Assembly: GCA_017464525.1 (NCBI GenBank)
Contig: JAFTZM010000036.1
Location: 35,179 to 99,178, forward strand
DNA from: Clostridia bacterium
GTDB lineage: Bacteria; Bacillota; Clostridia; Oscillospirales; QAKW01
Reading direction: 5' to 3'
DNA length: 64,000 nucleotides
A model generated the notes under the pieces. It did no database searches. It saw only the letters and a program-made list of their open reading frames with translations, and was not told the origin of the DNA. Shown one piece after another: positions 1 to 8,034 of this stretch (positions within the stretch are counted from its first letter, which is position 1; each line of letters starts with the position of its first letter). Made by a program: the position numbers and the translations under genes.

Positions 1-46
1 TATCGATACAAATTGTTAGAAAAAGGAACTTTTTTTCCGAAAGGGC

Positions 47-74
47 TTGAAAATATGCAAAAATAAGGTATAAT
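47..74 (+). promoter_or_regulatory. Promoter of the HU gene
   Basis: TTGAAA at 47-52 and a perfect TATAAT at 69-74, with a 16-base spacer. It lies about 60 bases upstream of the HU start and fits a sigma-A promoter. Confidence 0.75.
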
Positions 75-135
75 TAATATTACAAATACCAATCACGGAC
101 GTGATAAAAAACATTTCAATTTGGAGGAAAATAAA

Positions 136-408
136 ATGAACAAAGCAGAACTGATTGCTGCCGTTGCAGCAAAAGCAGATGTATCTCAGAAGGAAGCTGG
201 CGCTGTTGTTGCCGCTGTTCTGGACGAGATCAAGGACGCTCTGAAGAAGGGCGATAAGGTTCAGCTGGTAGGCTTTGGCTCTTTCGAAGTTCGCACCAAG
301 GCTGCCCGCACCGGTAAGAACCCCCGCACCGGCGAGACCATCGAGATCCCCGCTTCCAAGGCTCCCGCTTTCAAAGCAGGCAAGGCTTTCAAGGATTACA
401 TTGGCTAA
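136..408 (+). CDS. hup: HU family DNA-binding protein
   Basis: A 90-residue HU protein, the small basic dimer that bends and compacts the nucleoid. The start is ATG at 136, because GGAGG at 123-127 is correctly spaced for it; an upstream in-frame TTG at 121 is part of the ribosome-binding region. The two-helix N-terminus (NKAELIAAVAAKA) is followed by the beta-arm section with the HU signature GFGSFEVRTKAARTGKNP and a C-terminal FKAGKAFKD helix. Length matches the family. It has its own promoter and terminator, so it is probably monocistronic, with the rqcP homologue next as in many Firmicutes. Confidence 0.97.
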   Translation: MNKAELIAAVAAKADVSQKEAGAVVAAVLDEIKDALKKGDKVQLVGFGSFEVRTKAARTGKNPRTGETIEIPASKAPAFKAGKAFKDYIG

Positions 409-416
409 TTAAAATT

Positions 417-445
417 GCCGGCGTCATTCAGACGCCGGCTTTTTT
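417..445 (+). terminator. Terminator after HU gene
   Basis: Perfect 9-bp stem GCCGGCGTC/GACGCCGGC with a 5-base loop followed by six T. The ribosome-binding site of the next gene follows directly, so some read-through may feed rqcP. Confidence 0.9.
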
Positions 446-460
446 ACAGGAGAGTAAACT

Positions 461-703
461 ATGCGCATTGATAAGTATCTAAAGGTCAGCCGCCTGATCA
501 AGCGGCGCACCGTAGCCACCGAGGCCTGCAACAGCGGCCGGATCACCGTAAACGGCAAGGTGGCAAAAGCCTCCACGGATGTGAAGGAAGGCGATATCAT
601 CGTCATCGGCTTCGGAGAGAAGCAAACCAAGGTTCGTGTACTCAAGATCGTGGAGTTCATCAAGCCCGAGCAGGCTGGCACTATGTTTGAATCTGTTGAA
701 TAA
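461..703 (+). CDS. rqcP: S4-domain RNA-binding protein RqcP (YabO-like)
   Basis: 80 residues that are almost entirely one S4 RNA-binding domain (MRIDKYLKVSRLIKRRTVA at the start, then GRITVNGKVAKAS). The B. subtilis homologue RqcP binds stalled 50S subunits with RqcH and supports alanine tailing in ribosome quality control. AGGAGAG sits nine bases upstream of the ATG. The position next to hup is the usual one in Clostridia. An Hsp15-like heat-shock RNA-binding protein is the alternative, but the length and context fit RqcP better. Confidence 0.88.
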   Translation: MRIDKYLKVSRLIKRRTVATEACNSGRITVNGKVAKASTDVKEGDIIVIGFGEKQTKVRVLKIVEFIKPEQAGTMFESVE

Positions 704-738
704 AATGAGGCATTTGCTTTGCAAATGCCTCATTTTTA
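703..738. terminator. Bidirectional terminator between rqcP and lipoprotein gene
   Basis: Perfect 13-bp stem ATGAGGCATTTGC/GCAAATGCCTCAT with a TTT loop, flanked by A and T runs on both sides. It serves the two convergent genes. Confidence 0.9.
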
Positions 739-1848
739 TTACAATACTGCTACTTCTGTATAAAGGCCTCTATGGTCGGAAACATAGCCGCCGTTGACCT
801 GCTCGTTCAGCACCTTATACACCAGCGGGGTTGCCTGTGCCGGGGAGTAGAAGGTGAAATCGATGATATGCCCGGAGGTACCGTCGGTCTCATTATACCC
901 ATCGGTAGTAGTACTCTTATCCTGGTTCAGATCCTCATTCACATCGGAGAATTCACCGCCGCTCACCATGGCGCCGTAGCCGGGGCTCCAGGGGGTCATA
1001 TTGAAGTCGCCGGTGAGGAATACTGCATACTTGGTAAATCCGCCCAGTTTCTTGGCCCGCTGAATGATCAGCTCGCTGGCACCGATATGATGCTCCTTGG
1101 GGCCGTCAAAATGGGTATTGAAGAACAGCACTGTCTTACCGGTGGCCTTTATTTTCAGCTTGACCCAGTAACAGATCCGCCAAAGGCTGGCGCCCCAACC
1201 CTTGGATTCTTCCTCGGGAGTCTCGGAAAGCCAGAAGTAGCCCTCATCCTCCAGCTCAAATTTATCCTTTCTCCACATCAGCGGAGTAGATTCGCTGTTG
1301 CTGGTGGAGCGGTATTTATAACGGATCTCATATTCATCCCCGTAATCATTATAGATATGAGTGATCCAGCGGGGAGTTGCCTCCTGGAAGCCCACCAAAT
1401 CGGGATCATACTTATCAATGACGGCCTTCAACCGGGGAGCACGCTCATCAATGCTGTTGCCGCCGGGATCGTCGGTATAACGAATATTATAGGAGATGAT
1501 CTTCAGCTTATTTGCCGCATCATACTTCACCTCCGGATCTTCCACAGGCTCCTCAGTGGGTTTCTCTTCCTTGGGGGTCTCCTGCTCAGAAGGAGTTTCC
1601 TCCGTAGGGGTATCAGGAGTTTCCTTGCTGGGCGTATCATCGGAAGGGGTCTCTTCCGTCGGGGTATCCGGGGTCTGGGTAGTTCCGGTGCCGAAACCTT
1701 CCACCTTTTCAGGCAGGTCTCCCTCCACCTGAGTCTGGGACTCGCCCTCCACATACTCGCCCACCGCAGCGGACTCCTCCTCGGGTGCTCCGCCGCAACC
1801 GGTAAGCAGCAGCATCAGCACCAGTAAAAGCGCGATCAGTTTCTTCAT
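739..1848 (-). CDS. Lipoprotein with endonuclease/exonuclease/phosphatase domain
   Basis: 369 residues. A lipoprotein signal peptide ends in LLLTGC, so Cys18 is the predicted lipidated residue and the protein sits outside the membrane. Residues about 50-105 are a Thr/Pro/Glu-rich linker made of degenerate TPSEETPDTPTEETP-like units. The rest is an EEP (DNase I/phosphodiesterase fold) domain with the family motifs in order: SYNIRY, GFQEATP, NTHFDG, LTGDFNM and a final SDHRG. The substrate could be a nucleic acid, a phospholipid or a sugar phosphate; the sequence does not say. ATG at 1848 is preferred over an in-frame GTG three bases earlier because GGGAGG is correctly spaced. Confidence 0.85.
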   Translation of the reverse strand: MKKLIALLLVLMLLLTGCGGAPEEESAAVGEYVEGESQTQVEGDLPEKVEGFGTGTTQTPDTPTEETPSDDTPSKETPDTPTEETPSEQETPKEEKPTEEPVEDPEVKYDAANKLKIISYNIRYTDDPGGNSIDERAPRLKAVIDKYDPDLVGFQEATPRWITHIYNDYGDEYEIRYKYRSTSNSESTPLMWRKDKFELEDEGYFWLSETPEEESKGWGASLWRICYWVKLKIKATGKTVLFFNTHFDGPKEHHIGASELIIQRAKKLGGFTKYAVFLTGDFNMTPWSPGYGAMVSGGEFSDVNEDLNQDKSTTTDGYNETDGTSGHIIDFTFYSPAQATPLVYKVLNEQVNGGYVSDHRGLYTEVAVL

Positions 1849-1878
1849 CACAGTTTCCTCCCTATATTGTTTAATTAC

Positions 1879-1907
1879 AGTATATCATAACTTTTTTAGC
1901 CAAGCAA
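1879..1907 (-). promoter_or_regulatory. Probable promoter of the lipoprotein gene
   Basis: On the minus strand TTGCTT (1902-1907), 17 bases, then TATACT (1879-1884), about 30 bases upstream of the start codon. Confidence 0.55.
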
Positions 1908-1950
1908 GATAAAATATTAATATACAATATACACAATATTAAGAAAGTCT

Positions 1951-3789
1951 TTAGTTTTCTTCATTTAATAACAACCAATTTTCTGTCAATTCCTCTTGGA
2001 GGGCCCGCAAGGCTTCAAGCTCCCTGCAACACTCCTCCAGCACTTTATAATCAGCACCTGCATCTTCCAGGCGGGCAGTCCATTCAGCGATCTGCTCCTC
2101 CACCTCGGCAAGCTCCTTCTCGATCTTAGAGAGCTCCTGCCGGCGGGCTGCCTCCCGGGCACGCTGCTCCTTGCTCTTATAATTGGCAGGGGGCGCTTTT
2201 TTCTCCTTCACCGGCGGAGGAAGCTCTTCCTTTTCCTCTTCCCAATAATCCTCCAAGCGTTTCAACTCTACCAACCCGCCGGGGGTCAGCTTCAGGATCC
2301 TGGTGGGCACATGGGAAAGAAAATAACGGTCGTGGGAAACCACCAGCAAATTGCCGGTGAAATCTGCCAGAGCCCGTTCCACCTCTTCCCTTGCGGGCAG
2401 ATCCAGGTGGTTGGTGGGCTCATCGAAGAGCAGGGTATTGCACCGCTTGGGCATCAGGGCCGCAAACTGAAACCGTGCCCGTTCCCCACCGGAGAGGGTC
2501 CCCACCTTCAGTTCCACCTCTTCCCCGATAAAGGAAACGGCGGCCAGAATGGATCGCAGTTGCTGATAGGTCATCTGGGGATAAATAGCCCCCAACTCCT
2601 CCAAAACGGTGTGGTCATCATTGATAAAATGGGTGGCCTGGCGGAAGATGCCGGTCTGGATATTGGCGCCCCAGCGGATATGCCCCTCCAGGGGCTCCAG
2701 TTCCCCCATCAATACCGAAAGCAGAGTAGTCTTTCCGGTGCCGTTATCCCCCACAATGGCGATCTTTTCCCCTTTTTGCATCCGGAAGGAAAGGCCTGTA
2801 AAAAGGCGGTGATCCTCCCCGACACTCACCGTAAGATCCCGGCATTGAAGCACATCATTGCCCCCGCCCTGATCCACCGGAAATTTCAGATGCAGCCGCC
2901 GTTCGTTCACATGAGGCTTCTCTATCAGCTCCATCTTTTCCAGCTGCTTACGGCGGCTTTTGGCCATGGCAGAGGTGGAGGCCCGCACCAGATTCCGATC
3001 GATATAATCGGTCAGCTTGGCCACTTCCTTTTCTTGCTGCTCAAACAGCCGCTCCTGCTCCTTGAGCCAAAGCTCCTTTTGCTCCTTGAAAGCGGTATAG
3101 TTGCCGGGATAGCAGCGAACGGTTCCCTCCTCCATGTCCCAGATCTCTGTTACGCACCGGTCCAGAAAGAACCGGTCATGAGAGACCAGGATCACAGAGC
3201 CCTTATAGTTTTGTATGTATTCCTCCAGCCAGGTGAGGGTACGGAAATCCAGATGGTTGGTAGGCTCGTCCAGCAGTAGCAGATTGGGCTGCTCGATCAG
3301 CAGCTTACAGAGTGCCAGCCGGGTCTGCTCCCCGCCGGAAAGCTCCGCCACATCCAGCGTAAGGTCATAATCAGCAAAGCCCATTCCGTTCAGAACTGTT
3401 TTGATCCGCACATCGATCTGATAAGCATCGGTGGCATCAATAATGGCCTGCAGCCGGGCATATTCCCGGGGATCAGAGGTCACCGGCAGCCTTTCGATGG
3501 CATCCAGCCCCTCCTGCACCACGCTCCGCAGCTCCTCTATCATGCTCCGCCCACCGGAAAGGCCGCTATTCTGCAGCAGATAGCCGATACGGGCCTTCGG
3601 GTGGAGAAAACGTTCCCCGGAGGTTTCCTGCAACCTGCCGGATAGAACATTCAGAAGGGTGGATTTTCCGGCCCCGTTGCCGCCGATCAGGCCGATCACC
3701 GCGCCTTCCTCGCAAAGAACGCTTACTTGATCGATCACCCGGCGGTCGCCGAATTCCACAATTAGATTTTTAAGGGAAGCAATCGTCAT
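1951..3789 (-). CDS. ABC-F family ATPase (duplicated ABC, ribosome-associated type)
   Basis: 612 residues with two ATP-binding cassettes and no membrane segment, the ABC-F layout. Cassette 1 has Walker A GGNGAGKST (residues 36-44), signature LSGGEQTR and LLLDEPTNHLD; cassette 2 has GDNGTGKTT, LSGGERAR and LLFDEPTNHLD. The charged linker between them (about residues 240-290) is the arm that reaches the ribosomal P site in characterised members. A C-terminal coiled-coil extension (about 530-612, Glu/Lys/Arg-rich) resembles the Uup/YdiF subgroup. The role is likely rescue or fine-tuning of translation; antibiotic protection is possible but not shown. The GNAT gene ends one base upstream of its ATG. 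Confidence 0.92.
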   Translation of the reverse strand: MTIASLKNLIVEFGDRRVIDQVSVLCEEGAVIGLIGGNGAGKSTLLNVLSGRLQETSGERFLHPKARIGYLLQNSGLSGGRSMIEELRSVVQEGLDAIERLPVTSDPREYARLQAIIDATDAYQIDVRIKTVLNGMGFADYDLTLDVAELSGGEQTRLALCKLLIEQPNLLLLDEPTNHLDFRTLTWLEEYIQNYKGSVILVSHDRFFLDRCVTEIWDMEEGTVRCYPGNYTAFKEQKELWLKEQERLFEQQEKEVAKLTDYIDRNLVRASTSAMAKSRRKQLEKMELIEKPHVNERRLHLKFPVDQGGGNDVLQCRDLTVSVGEDHRLFTGLSFRMQKGEKIAIVGDNGTGKTTLLSVLMGELEPLEGHIRWGANIQTGIFRQATHFINDDHTVLEELGAIYPQMTYQQLRSILAAVSFIGEEVELKVGTLSGGERARFQFAALMPKRCNTLLFDEPTNHLDLPAREEVERALADFTGNLLVVSHDRYFLSHVPTRILKLTPGGLVELKRLEDYWEEEKEELPPPVKEKKAPPANYKSKEQRAREAARRQELSKIEKELAEVEEQIAEWTARLEDAGADYKVLEECCRELEALRALQEELTENWLLLNEEN

Positions 3790-4335
3790 TTATGTCTCCA
3801 AAAGATACGCACTTAATGTTTCGCCCATGGGCTGAATATGGGCCAGCCGAAAGCCCAGTTTTTCATAAAAGCCCAGATTTTCCGGCTCATAGATCTCCAC
3901 CACACCGGGCTTGCCGGCCCGCCGGGCAGCGCTACGGAATTCCTCTGCCAGCACCCGGGCAATTCCCTTGCCCCGATGCTCCGGCTTTACCGCCAACAGA
4001 TCCAATACCAGATAATCCTCATAAAACAGCGGCGCCGCCACCTGGTTGATCTGATCATAGACCTTCTGCACATGAGCAGGCAAAGCCACCCGCTCGGTGC
4101 CCTCCCCATCTCCGGGGCAGATACACATGGCCCCCGCCAGTTCCGGGGCGACCAGCACCGTCAGCACCTCCCAGCAATCGGTCAGGTACTTACGGAAAAG
4201 CTGAAAGAGGATCCCCTGCCGCTCCTGCTCATAGGGAATGTAGTGGCAGTAGAGGGGATCATGCATGAATCCTTCTGCAAAAATTGCCGCCAATTCTTCA
4301 ATCTCTTCTTTTTTTGCACTTCTTATTTCTATCAT
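3790..4335 (-). CDS. GNAT family N-acetyltransferase
   Basis: 181 residues. It has the N-terminal IRSAKKEEIEELAAIF strand-helix and the acetyl-CoA pyrophosphate-binding loop RGKGIA after the conserved LLAVKPEH strand, followed by GFYEKLGF near the C-terminus. It transfers an acetyl group from acetyl-CoA to an unidentified amine. ATG at 4335 was chosen: it starts one base after the stop of the ClpP-like gene, suggesting translational coupling, whereas the longer frame begins with TTG at 4371. It sits between the protease gene and the ABC-F gene, all leftward. Confidence 0.88.
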   Translation of the reverse strand: MIEIRSAKKEEIEELAAIFAEGFMHDPLYCHYIPYEQERQGILFQLFRKYLTDCWEVLTVLVAPELAGAMCICPGDGEGTERVALPAHVQKVYDQINQVAAPLFYEDYLVLDLLAVKPEHRGKGIARVLAEEFRSAARRAGKPGVVEIYEPENLGFYEKLGFRLAHIQPMGETLSAYLLET

Positions 4336-4336
4336 A

Positions 4337-5017
4337 TTATCTATTATAACTGCTTTCGTCCTCTTTTTCAATCATTTCTTTTAAAGTTGCCAAAGCTTCC
4401 TTCAAACCGCCCACGCCGTCGATCAACCCCTCCTCGGCAGCCTGCTCTCCGCCCAGAATGGTGCCCACATCCGTCACCATATTCCCCACCTCGGTCATCA
4501 GCGCCTTTAGCCGCCGGAGAGAGATGCGGGAATTTTTTACAATAAAATCGCAGATGCGGTTTTGCATCTCCTCTAATGTCCGCAGGCTCTGGGGCACCCC
4601 GATGATAGTTCCCGTGGCCCGCACCGGATGGAGGGTCATGGTGGCAGTGGGAACGATAAAGGAGTGCTTTGCAGCGCAGGCCAGCGGCACCCCGATAGAA
4701 TGGCCTCCCCCCAGCACCAATGAGACCGTAGGGGTATTCATGGAAGCGATCAGCTCCGCAATGGCCAGCCCTGCCTCCACATCTCCGCCCATGGTATTCA
4801 AAAGGATCAGCACCCCTTTGACCGCCTTGCTTTCCTCCATCTCCACCAGCACCGGCAAAAGATGCTCGTATTTAGTGGTTTTATTCTGCTCCGGAGCAAT
4901 AAAGTGCCCCTCGATCTGGCCGATCACCGTAAGCACCCGGATGCCGCTATCGGTTTCAGCAGAGCCCAGTTCCAATATTTCATTCAGTTCATCGCTGTAT
5001 CGATCCTCTTTTTGCAT
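4337..5017 (-). CDS. ClpP-like serine protease (TepA-type)
   Basis: 226 residues of the ClpP/crotonase fold. The nucleophile is in GGGHSIGVPLA and a His follows in TMTLHPVR, in the order seen in ClpP. The N-terminus (GSAETDSGIRVLTVIGQIEGH) and the IGVPQSL stretch resemble the TepA/YmfB branch, a cytosolic ClpP-like protease of Firmicutes that lacks a dedicated ATPase partner nearby. GAGGAGG precedes the ATG. This is not the housekeeping ClpP, which lies at 21.8-22.4 kb. Confidence 0.85.
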   Translation of the reverse strand: MQKEDRYSDELNEILELGSAETDSGIRVLTVIGQIEGHFIAPEQNKTTKYEHLLPVLVEMEESKAVKGVLILLNTMGGDVEAGLAIAELIASMNTPTVSLVLGGGHSIGVPLACAAKHSFIVPTATMTLHPVRATGTIIGVPQSLRTLEEMQNRICDFIVKNSRISLRRLKALMTEVGNMVTDVGTILGGEQAAEEGLIDGVGGLKEALATLKEMIEKEDESSYNR

Positions 5018-5083
5018 TCCTGCACCTCCTCAGATCTATCATTTGCAGGAAATGAAAAAAAATTATTTTTTTCAAAAAAAGTG

Positions 5084-5112
5084 TTGACAAAAAATCGGAT
5101 TTAGTGTAATAT
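5084..5112 (+). promoter_or_regulatory. Promoter of the tRNA operon
   Basis: Consensus TTGACA (5084-5089), 17 bases, TAATAT (5107-5112) with an upstream TG. The first tRNA starts 17 bases after the -10 box. Confidence 0.85.
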
Positions 5113-5128
5113 ATAACACGTTGTACGT

Positions 5129-5205
5129 GGCGGTATAGCTCAGTTGGCTAGAGCATGCGGTTCATACCCGCAGTGTCATCGGTTCGAATCCTATTACCGC
5201 CACCA
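5129..5205 (+). tRNA. tRNA-Met (CAT)
   Basis: Full cloverleaf with encoded CCA. Acceptor GGCGGTA/TACCGCC, anticodon loop TTCATAC. A regular first pair and no triple G-C in the anticodon stem make it an elongator rather than the initiator. A CAT anticodon could also be tRNA-Ile with lysidine. Confidence 0.93.
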
Positions 5206-5212
5206 CTTTTTT

Positions 5213-5287
5213 GGCCCGATGGTCAAGCGGTTAAGACACCGCCCTTTCACGGCGGTATCACGGGTTCGATTCCCGTTCGGGTCACCA
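5213..5287 (+). tRNA. tRNA-Glu (TTC)
   Basis: Acceptor GGCCCGA/TCGGGTC with one G-T pair, anticodon loop CTTTCAC (TTC), T-loop TTCGATT, encoded CCA. Seven bases after the Met tRNA. Confidence 0.96.
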
Positions 5288-5294
5288 TATTGTT

Positions 5295-5370
5295 GGGAGT
5301 TTAGCTCAGCTGGGAGAGCATCTGCCTTACAAGCAGAGGGTCAGCGGTTCGAGCCCGTGAACTCCCACCA
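5295..5370 (+). tRNA. tRNA-Val (TAC), copy 1
   Basis: Acceptor GGGAGTT/AACTCCC, anticodon loop CTTACAA (TAC), encoded CCA. The outermost T-stem pair is broken (A at position 49 faces G at 65), unlike copy 2, which has T there. Confidence 0.94.
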
Positions 5371-5373
5371 AAC

Positions 5374-5403
5374 AAAACCTCGTCTATATGGCGAGGTTTT
5401 TAT
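5374..5403 (+). terminator. Terminator between the two Val tRNAs
   Basis: Stem AAAACCTCG/CGAGGTTTT, 9-base loop, T-rich tail. A second tRNA-Val follows within five bases, so it is either leaky or the last copy was added later. Confidence 0.8.
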
Positions 5404-5405
5404 AC

Positions 5406-5481
5406 GGGAGTTTAGCTCAGCTGGGAGAGCATCTGCCTTACAAGCAGAGGGTCAGCGGTTCGAGCCCGTTAACTCCCACCA
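5406..5481 (+). tRNA. tRNA-Val (TAC), copy 2
   Basis: Identical to the copy at 5295-5370 except for one base in the T-stem, where this copy restores A-T pairing. Encoded CCA. Confidence 0.95.
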
Positions 5482-5516
5482 AAAATAAGACAGTCTTCGG
5501 ACTGTCTTATTTTTAT
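5482..5516 (+). terminator. Terminator of the tRNA operon
   Basis: 12-bp stem AATAAGACAGTC/GACTGTCTTATT with a TTCG tetraloop and a T tail; very strong. Confidence 0.93.
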
Positions 5517-5688
5517 CCAAGCCGAAGGCTTGGTATGCAATCACCCGTAAGGATGAATGTAATCGCCGTCAGGTGTATGTCATCACGCACAGCGTGTATT
5601 TCTTCGGCTTGATTACATACGCAACTTACGTTGCAGTTACATACAACACTTCGTGTTGATGACATCCACGGCTTTCCGTGATTCAATA
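5517..5688. repeat. Array of seven short hairpins with orientation-switching spacers
   Basis: No gene is visible. Seven hairpins follow one another at 5517-5533, 5542-5555, 5564-5575, 5584-5596, 5621-5634, 5644-5658 and 5667-5680. They are separated by near-identical 9-10-base spacers: TATGCAATCA, AATGTAATCG and TATGTCATCA on the left, then TGATTACATA, AGTTACATA, TGATGACATC and TGATTCAATA on the right. The right spacers are approximate reverse complements of the left ones, so the array can fold as one branched tree. It starts directly after the tRNA terminator. Looks like a dispersed palindromic element; function unknown. Confidence 0.75.
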
Positions 5689-5750
5689 TGTAAGGGTTCG
5701 AACACATAGGTCAAAAAATCAAAAGGGTTTAGATTTGTGCTACCTTTCCG

Positions 5751-5865
5751 ACAAAAGGACTTGCGAAAGCAAGTCCTTTTGTGTTTGTGTCCGCAGGGCA
5801 CAAAACAAGGTTACGCAAGACGTAAACAATGTTGCCTTCGGCAAACGATGTTGCACTTCGTGCAA
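5751..5865. repeat. Second cluster of short hairpins
   Basis: Five more hairpins without coding potential: a perfect 14-bp stem with GAAA loop at 5751-5782 (possibly a bidirectional terminator for the HAD gene), then 5787-5801, 5811-5825, 5832-5844 and 5851-5865. The last three are separated by ACAATG and ACGATG. Confidence 0.7.
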
Positions 5866-5928
5866 ATGAAAAGTGAATGGCACCCAAACTACTGAAAAAA
5901 ATGGCACCTTATAGCGAACAGGCTTCCC

Positions 5929-6636
5929 TTACTCCAGTGCACCCAAAAAACCCATCAATTCATCAAATCCACCCTGAGGATATCGCGAGATATCCTCATT
6001 CTTTTTATTGATGATGCAATCGGTCAGCAAAAAGACCTTCATACCAAGGCCGGCGGCCACCATATCCTCCGCCACATCATTTCCCACCATCAGACATTCC
6101 TCGGGGGTTACTCCCAGCTTGCCCACCACTTCCTTGTAATAGGCCGGATTGGGCTTGCTGCAGGTGGAATTTTTATAGGTGGTGTACAGCTCGAAATCCT
6201 CCGGCTGCAGCCCCGCCCAGCGAATTCTTTTTTCTGTGGCAACAGCGGGAAAGATGGGATTGGTAGCCAGCGCCACCCGAAAGCCCATTTCCTTGATCCG
6301 CTTCACTGTCTCGGCAGCCTTGGGATTACACCCGCAGGACTGCTGCACCTGATCAAAATCCTCCCGGTAGAAGGCATCAAAATGAGGCAAATCCTCCCGG
6401 GCCTTTTCCCCGAATCGGCCGGCAAAATCATCCCAGAAGGCCTCTTCATTGAGCTTGCTGCCGTCGTTCTTCACCATAGCAGCGGTGCCGGCCCAGATGC
6501 CGGCGATCAGCGGCTCCGGTTCATAGCCCAAGGGTGCCAGCCGCTTGGCCAGCAGGCCAAAATAGCATTTTACAAAAACATCCTGATCCATGGGCAGCAG
6601 AGTGCCGTCAAGATCAAATAAAACCGTCGTAATCAT
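5929..6636 (-). CDS. HAD superfamily hydrolase
   Basis: 235 residues. HAD motifs appear in order: DLDGTL (residues about 8-13, nucleophile Asp), the Thr of LATNP, the Lys of CSKPNP and MVGNDVAEDM. The large helical cap between motifs I and II makes it a type C1 phosphatase, probably acting on a small phosphorylated metabolite. ATG at 6636 is preferred over the upstream in-frame start because AAGGAGTG precedes it by the right distance. Bounded upstream by the hairpin clusters; leftward and single. Confidence 0.88.
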   Translation of the reverse strand: MITTVLFDLDGTLLPMDQDVFVKCYFGLLAKRLAPLGYEPEPLIAGIWAGTAAMVKNDGSKLNEEAFWDDFAGRFGEKAREDLPHFDAFYREDFDQVQQSCGCNPKAAETVKRIKEMGFRVALATNPIFPAVATEKRIRWAGLQPEDFELYTTYKNSTCSKPNPAYYKEVVGKLGVTPEECLMVGNDVAEDMVAAGLGMKVFLLTDCIINKKNEDISRYPQGGFDELMGFLGALE

Positions 6637-6816
6637 GTTACACTCCTTCCACACTTTAAATTATATACATAAATCGTTGAGGTGTCAACCTATGATCCGG
6701 CTGCAAAACTCTTTTATTTTCTATCCTTTTTCTTCATTTTTCTATAAAAAAACCTTCTTCCTGTTGCCGCCCGGCGCTGCCGGTGCTATACTTTTCTCAA
6801 CAGGAGGTGTTACACC

Positions 6817-8034
6817 ATGAAACAAATCAGAGTAGGCGTGATCGGCCTCGGAAGCCGGGGAAAAGGAAACTTAAAAACCATCCTCACCATCGATGATGTG
6901 GCTGTCACAGCAGTTTGCGATATTTATGAAGACCGCTGCCGGCAGGGCTGCAGCATTGTGGAGGAAAAGGGGCAGCCCACCCCCTTCAGCAGTACCGCAT
7001 ATCAAGACATCCTCTGCCGGGAAGATGTGGATGTGATCGCTGTTTTTTCCAGCTGGGAATCCCACATCCGCATTGCCGTTGACGCCATGAAGGCCGGCAA
7101 GATCGTAGGTCTTGAGGTGGGCGGTGCCGAAACCGTGGAGGAATGCTGGGAGCTTGTGGATACCTATGAAGCCACCGGCACCCCCATCATGCTGCTAGAA
7201 AACTGCTGCTACGGCAAAAACGAGATGTTGGTGCGTAACATGGTGCGGGACGGCCTTTTCGGCGAGATCGTTCATTGCCACGGCGCTTACGCCCATGACC
7301 TGCGGGGGGAAGTATCCACTGGTAAGGAGAATCGCCATTACCGGCTGAATCATTACCTTCACCGCAACTGCGAGAACTACCCCACCCACGAATTGGGGCC
7401 CATTGCGAAGATCCTGGACATCAACCGGGGCAACCGAATGACCCGCCTGGTCTCCTTTTCCTCCAAGGCCGCCGGCCTGAAGCAATACATCAACGACCGC
7501 AAAGATACCTTCGAAAACAAGGAGCTGATCGGCAAGGATTTTATGCAGGGGGATATTGTGAGCACCACCATTGCCTGCGCAGGCGGCGAGACCATCACCC
7601 TGACCCTGGATACCACCCTTCCCCGTTCCTACAGCCGGGAGTTCACCGTGCGGGGCACCAAGGGAATGTATGAAGAAAACACCAATTCTGTATTCCTGGA
7701 CGGGGAAAAGGAAAGCTTCGATACCGCAAAGCACTACAAAGAGGTTATCGACAACGCCCGAAGCTACGAAGAAAAATACCTGCCGGATATCTGGAAAAAT
7801 ATCACCGAGGAACAGAAGAAAAAAGGCCACGGGGGAATGGATTATTTTGAATTTGTGGCATTTTTCGATGCCATCCGCCATCATAAGCCCATGCCCATCG
7901 ATGTTTACGATGCGGCAGCCTGGATGAGCATTACGGCCCTTTCCGCCCGATCCATCGCCGGCGGCAATATTCCGGTAGAGATCCCCGATTTCACCCGGGG
8001 AAAATGGAAGGATCGGGAACGGCTGGATGTTTAA
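6817..8034 (+). CDS. Gfo/Idh/MocA family oxidoreductase
   Basis: 405 residues. An N-terminal NAD(P)-binding Rossmann fold (VGVIGLGSRGKGN, then AVCDIYEDR) is followed by the alpha/beta substrate domain. The usual EKP motif after the Rossmann fold is replaced by LEVGGAE, so cofactor handling may differ from the standard family. The later NHYLHRNCENYPTHELGPIAK is conserved in members acting on glycosides or N-acetyl sugars. AGGAGGTG precedes the ATG. It converges on, and overlaps by four bases, the AraC gene, and probably belongs to the same sugar-use locus. Confidence 0.88.
   Translation: MKQIRVGVIGLGSRGKGNLKTILTIDDVAVTAVCDIYEDRCRQGCSIVEEKGQPTPFSSTAYQDILCREDVDVIAVFSSWESHIRIAVDAMKAGKIVGLEVGGAETVEECWELVDTYEATGTPIMLLENCCYGKNEMLVRNMVRDGLFGEIVHCHGAYAHDLRGEVSTGKENRHYRLNHYLHRNCENYPTHELGPIAKILDINRGNRMTRLVSFSSKAAGLKQYINDRKDTFENKELIGKDFMQGDIVSTTIACAGGETITLTLDTTLPRSYSREFTVRGTKGMYEENTNSVFLDGEKESFDTAKHYKEVIDNARSYEEKYLPDIWKNITEEQKKKGHGGMDYFEFVAFFDAIRHHKPMPIDVYDAAAWMSITALSARSIAGGNIPVEIPDFTRGKWKDRERLDV

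Noticed and set aside
772..1827. 351-residue plus-strand open frame
   Set aside because: Antisense to the EEP-domain lipoprotein, no plausible start region.
5144..5488. 114-residue open frame across the tRNA operon
   Set aside because: It runs through four tRNA genes and its text is just the translated tRNA repeats.
5517..5865. CRISPR array
   Set aside because: Repeats are short hairpins with conserved, not variable, spacers; no cas genes nearby.
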